Part shown: one piece after another, positions 15,852 to 16,276 of the stretch
How positions within the stretch are numbered: the stretch's first letter is position 1
Layout of the letters: each line of letters begins with the position of its first letter
Assembly: GCA_002005505.1 (NCBI GenBank)
Contig: MVGU01001960.1
Location: 1 to 16,276 of the forward strand
Reading direction: 5' to 3'
DNA: 16,276 nt
DNA from: Botryococcus braunii
Lineage: Eukaryota; Chlorophyta; Trebouxiophyceae
Position numbers and translations under genes: made by a program
Notes under the pieces: model-generated
Told to the model about the DNA's origin: nothing
Database searches by the model: none
The model's input: the letters and a program-made list of their open reading frames with translations, nothing else

Positions 15852-16276
15852 CCATAGTCACTGGCATCTGAGATCACTTTGAAAGGCTTGCTACTGTCTG
15901 GGAGTGCTAGTACAGGAGCATTGGACAAAGTTTCTTTTAAACTTTGAAACGCGTGCTCTTCAGCTTCTCCCCACGTCCAAGGAACTTTGCCAGTGAGCCG
16001 GGTTAAGGGGGCCGCAAGCGTACTGTAGCCCGGGACGAACTTGCGGAAGTAGTTGGCTAGTCCCAAGAATTGTCGTACGTGCGTGCTCCCCGTGGGTGTT
16101 GGCCAGTCCACAATAGTCCGAACTTTGGCAGGGTCAACTTTGATGCCGTCGCACCCCACGACATGTCCCAAATACCGCAACTCGTCAGTAAAAAACTCAC
16201 ACTTGGATAATTTGGCATAAAGTTTTTCCTCTCTCAGCCGAGTAAGGATGCGAGTTAAGTGCTCTAAGTGATGTTC
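15815..16276 (-). pseudogene. pol: Ty3/gypsy pol: C-terminal RT and start of RNase H, frameshifted and cut by the window edge
   Basis: The frame is open from the right edge, reading EHHLEHLTRILTRLREEKLY and LSKCEFFTDELRYLGHVV, then VDWPTPTGSTHVRQFLGLAN, LTRLTGKVPWTW and PFKVISDASDYG. This is the RT thumb/connection region and the first RNase H Asp (SDASDYG). After DYG the frame changes to WVQYYCKKVDL and stops, while the expected GAVLLQ continues in the other frame from 15851. The change equals the loss of one G in the GGG-T-GGG region near 15842-15850. This copy could not make an intact pol as sequenced, unless the base is a sequencing omission. Confidence 0.88.

Larger units (their letters stand above)
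12954..16276 (-). mobile_element. Ty3/gypsy chromovirus, 3' part
   Basis: On the minus strand the element shows the end of RT, RNase H, integrase and a chromodomain, then a long noncoding segment, a polypurine tract and a 3' LTR. The domain order RT-RNase H-integrase defines Ty3/gypsy, and the C-terminal chromodomain places it among chromoviruses. Gag, protease, most of RT, the primer-binding site and the 5' LTR are beyond the right edge. Confidence 0.9.

Overview
This is eukaryotic nuclear DNA: split genes with GT/AG introns, long CT and TG microsatellites, an L1-like non-LTR retrotransposon and a chromodomain-bearing Ty3/gypsy element. The mix of a plant-type chromovirus, a LINE with a C-terminal CCHC-like knuckle and highly repetitive introns suits a green-lineage genome, perhaps a charophyte alga. 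That assignment rests on memory of similar proteins and is weak.

Layout. (1) 202-7777, plus strand: the 3' half of an intron-rich gene. Its exons join in phase into a protein resembling the C-terminal half of a DDE (RNase H-like) transposase family that I remember from large uncharacterised fish and algal proteins. Landmarks are a VWVDN motif, a DVYH motif of the C/D(2)H type, an RGTSxLExxHxHL motif, and a last exon with a KTA-type helical segment and a C-x2-C-x12-C-x-C cluster. Exons 1, 2 and 4 each carry one-base reading-frame breaks, so as sequenced the copy looks broken. The middle of the gene (about 3540-5840) is built of tandem duplications: a 108-nt symmetric exon occurs three times and a 30-nt microexon twice. 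(2) 7778-8304: intergenic DNA with no recognised gene. (3) 8305-12953, minus strand: a LINE with ORF1 (coiled coil plus RRM-like domain) and ORF2 (APE endonuclease, reverse transcriptase, C-terminal zinc knuckle). The 3' end carries a 31-bp hairpin repeat. RT motif C reads YADV instead of YADD and the knuckle lacks a cysteine, so this copy is probably dead although its frames are long and open. (4) 12954-16276, minus strand: the 3' part of a Ty3/gypsy chromovirus (end of RT, RNase H, integrase, chromodomain), then about 590 bp of repeat-rich 3' noncoding sequence, a polypurine tract and a 3' LTR of about 263 bp.

How the parts relate. The LTR ends exactly where the LINE ORF1 frame resumes at 12953, so the Ty3 element most likely inserted into the 5' part of the LINE. 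The LINE in turn lies about 0.5 kb downstream of the transposase-like gene. The most unusual content is the transposase-like gene and its tandemly multiplied exons.
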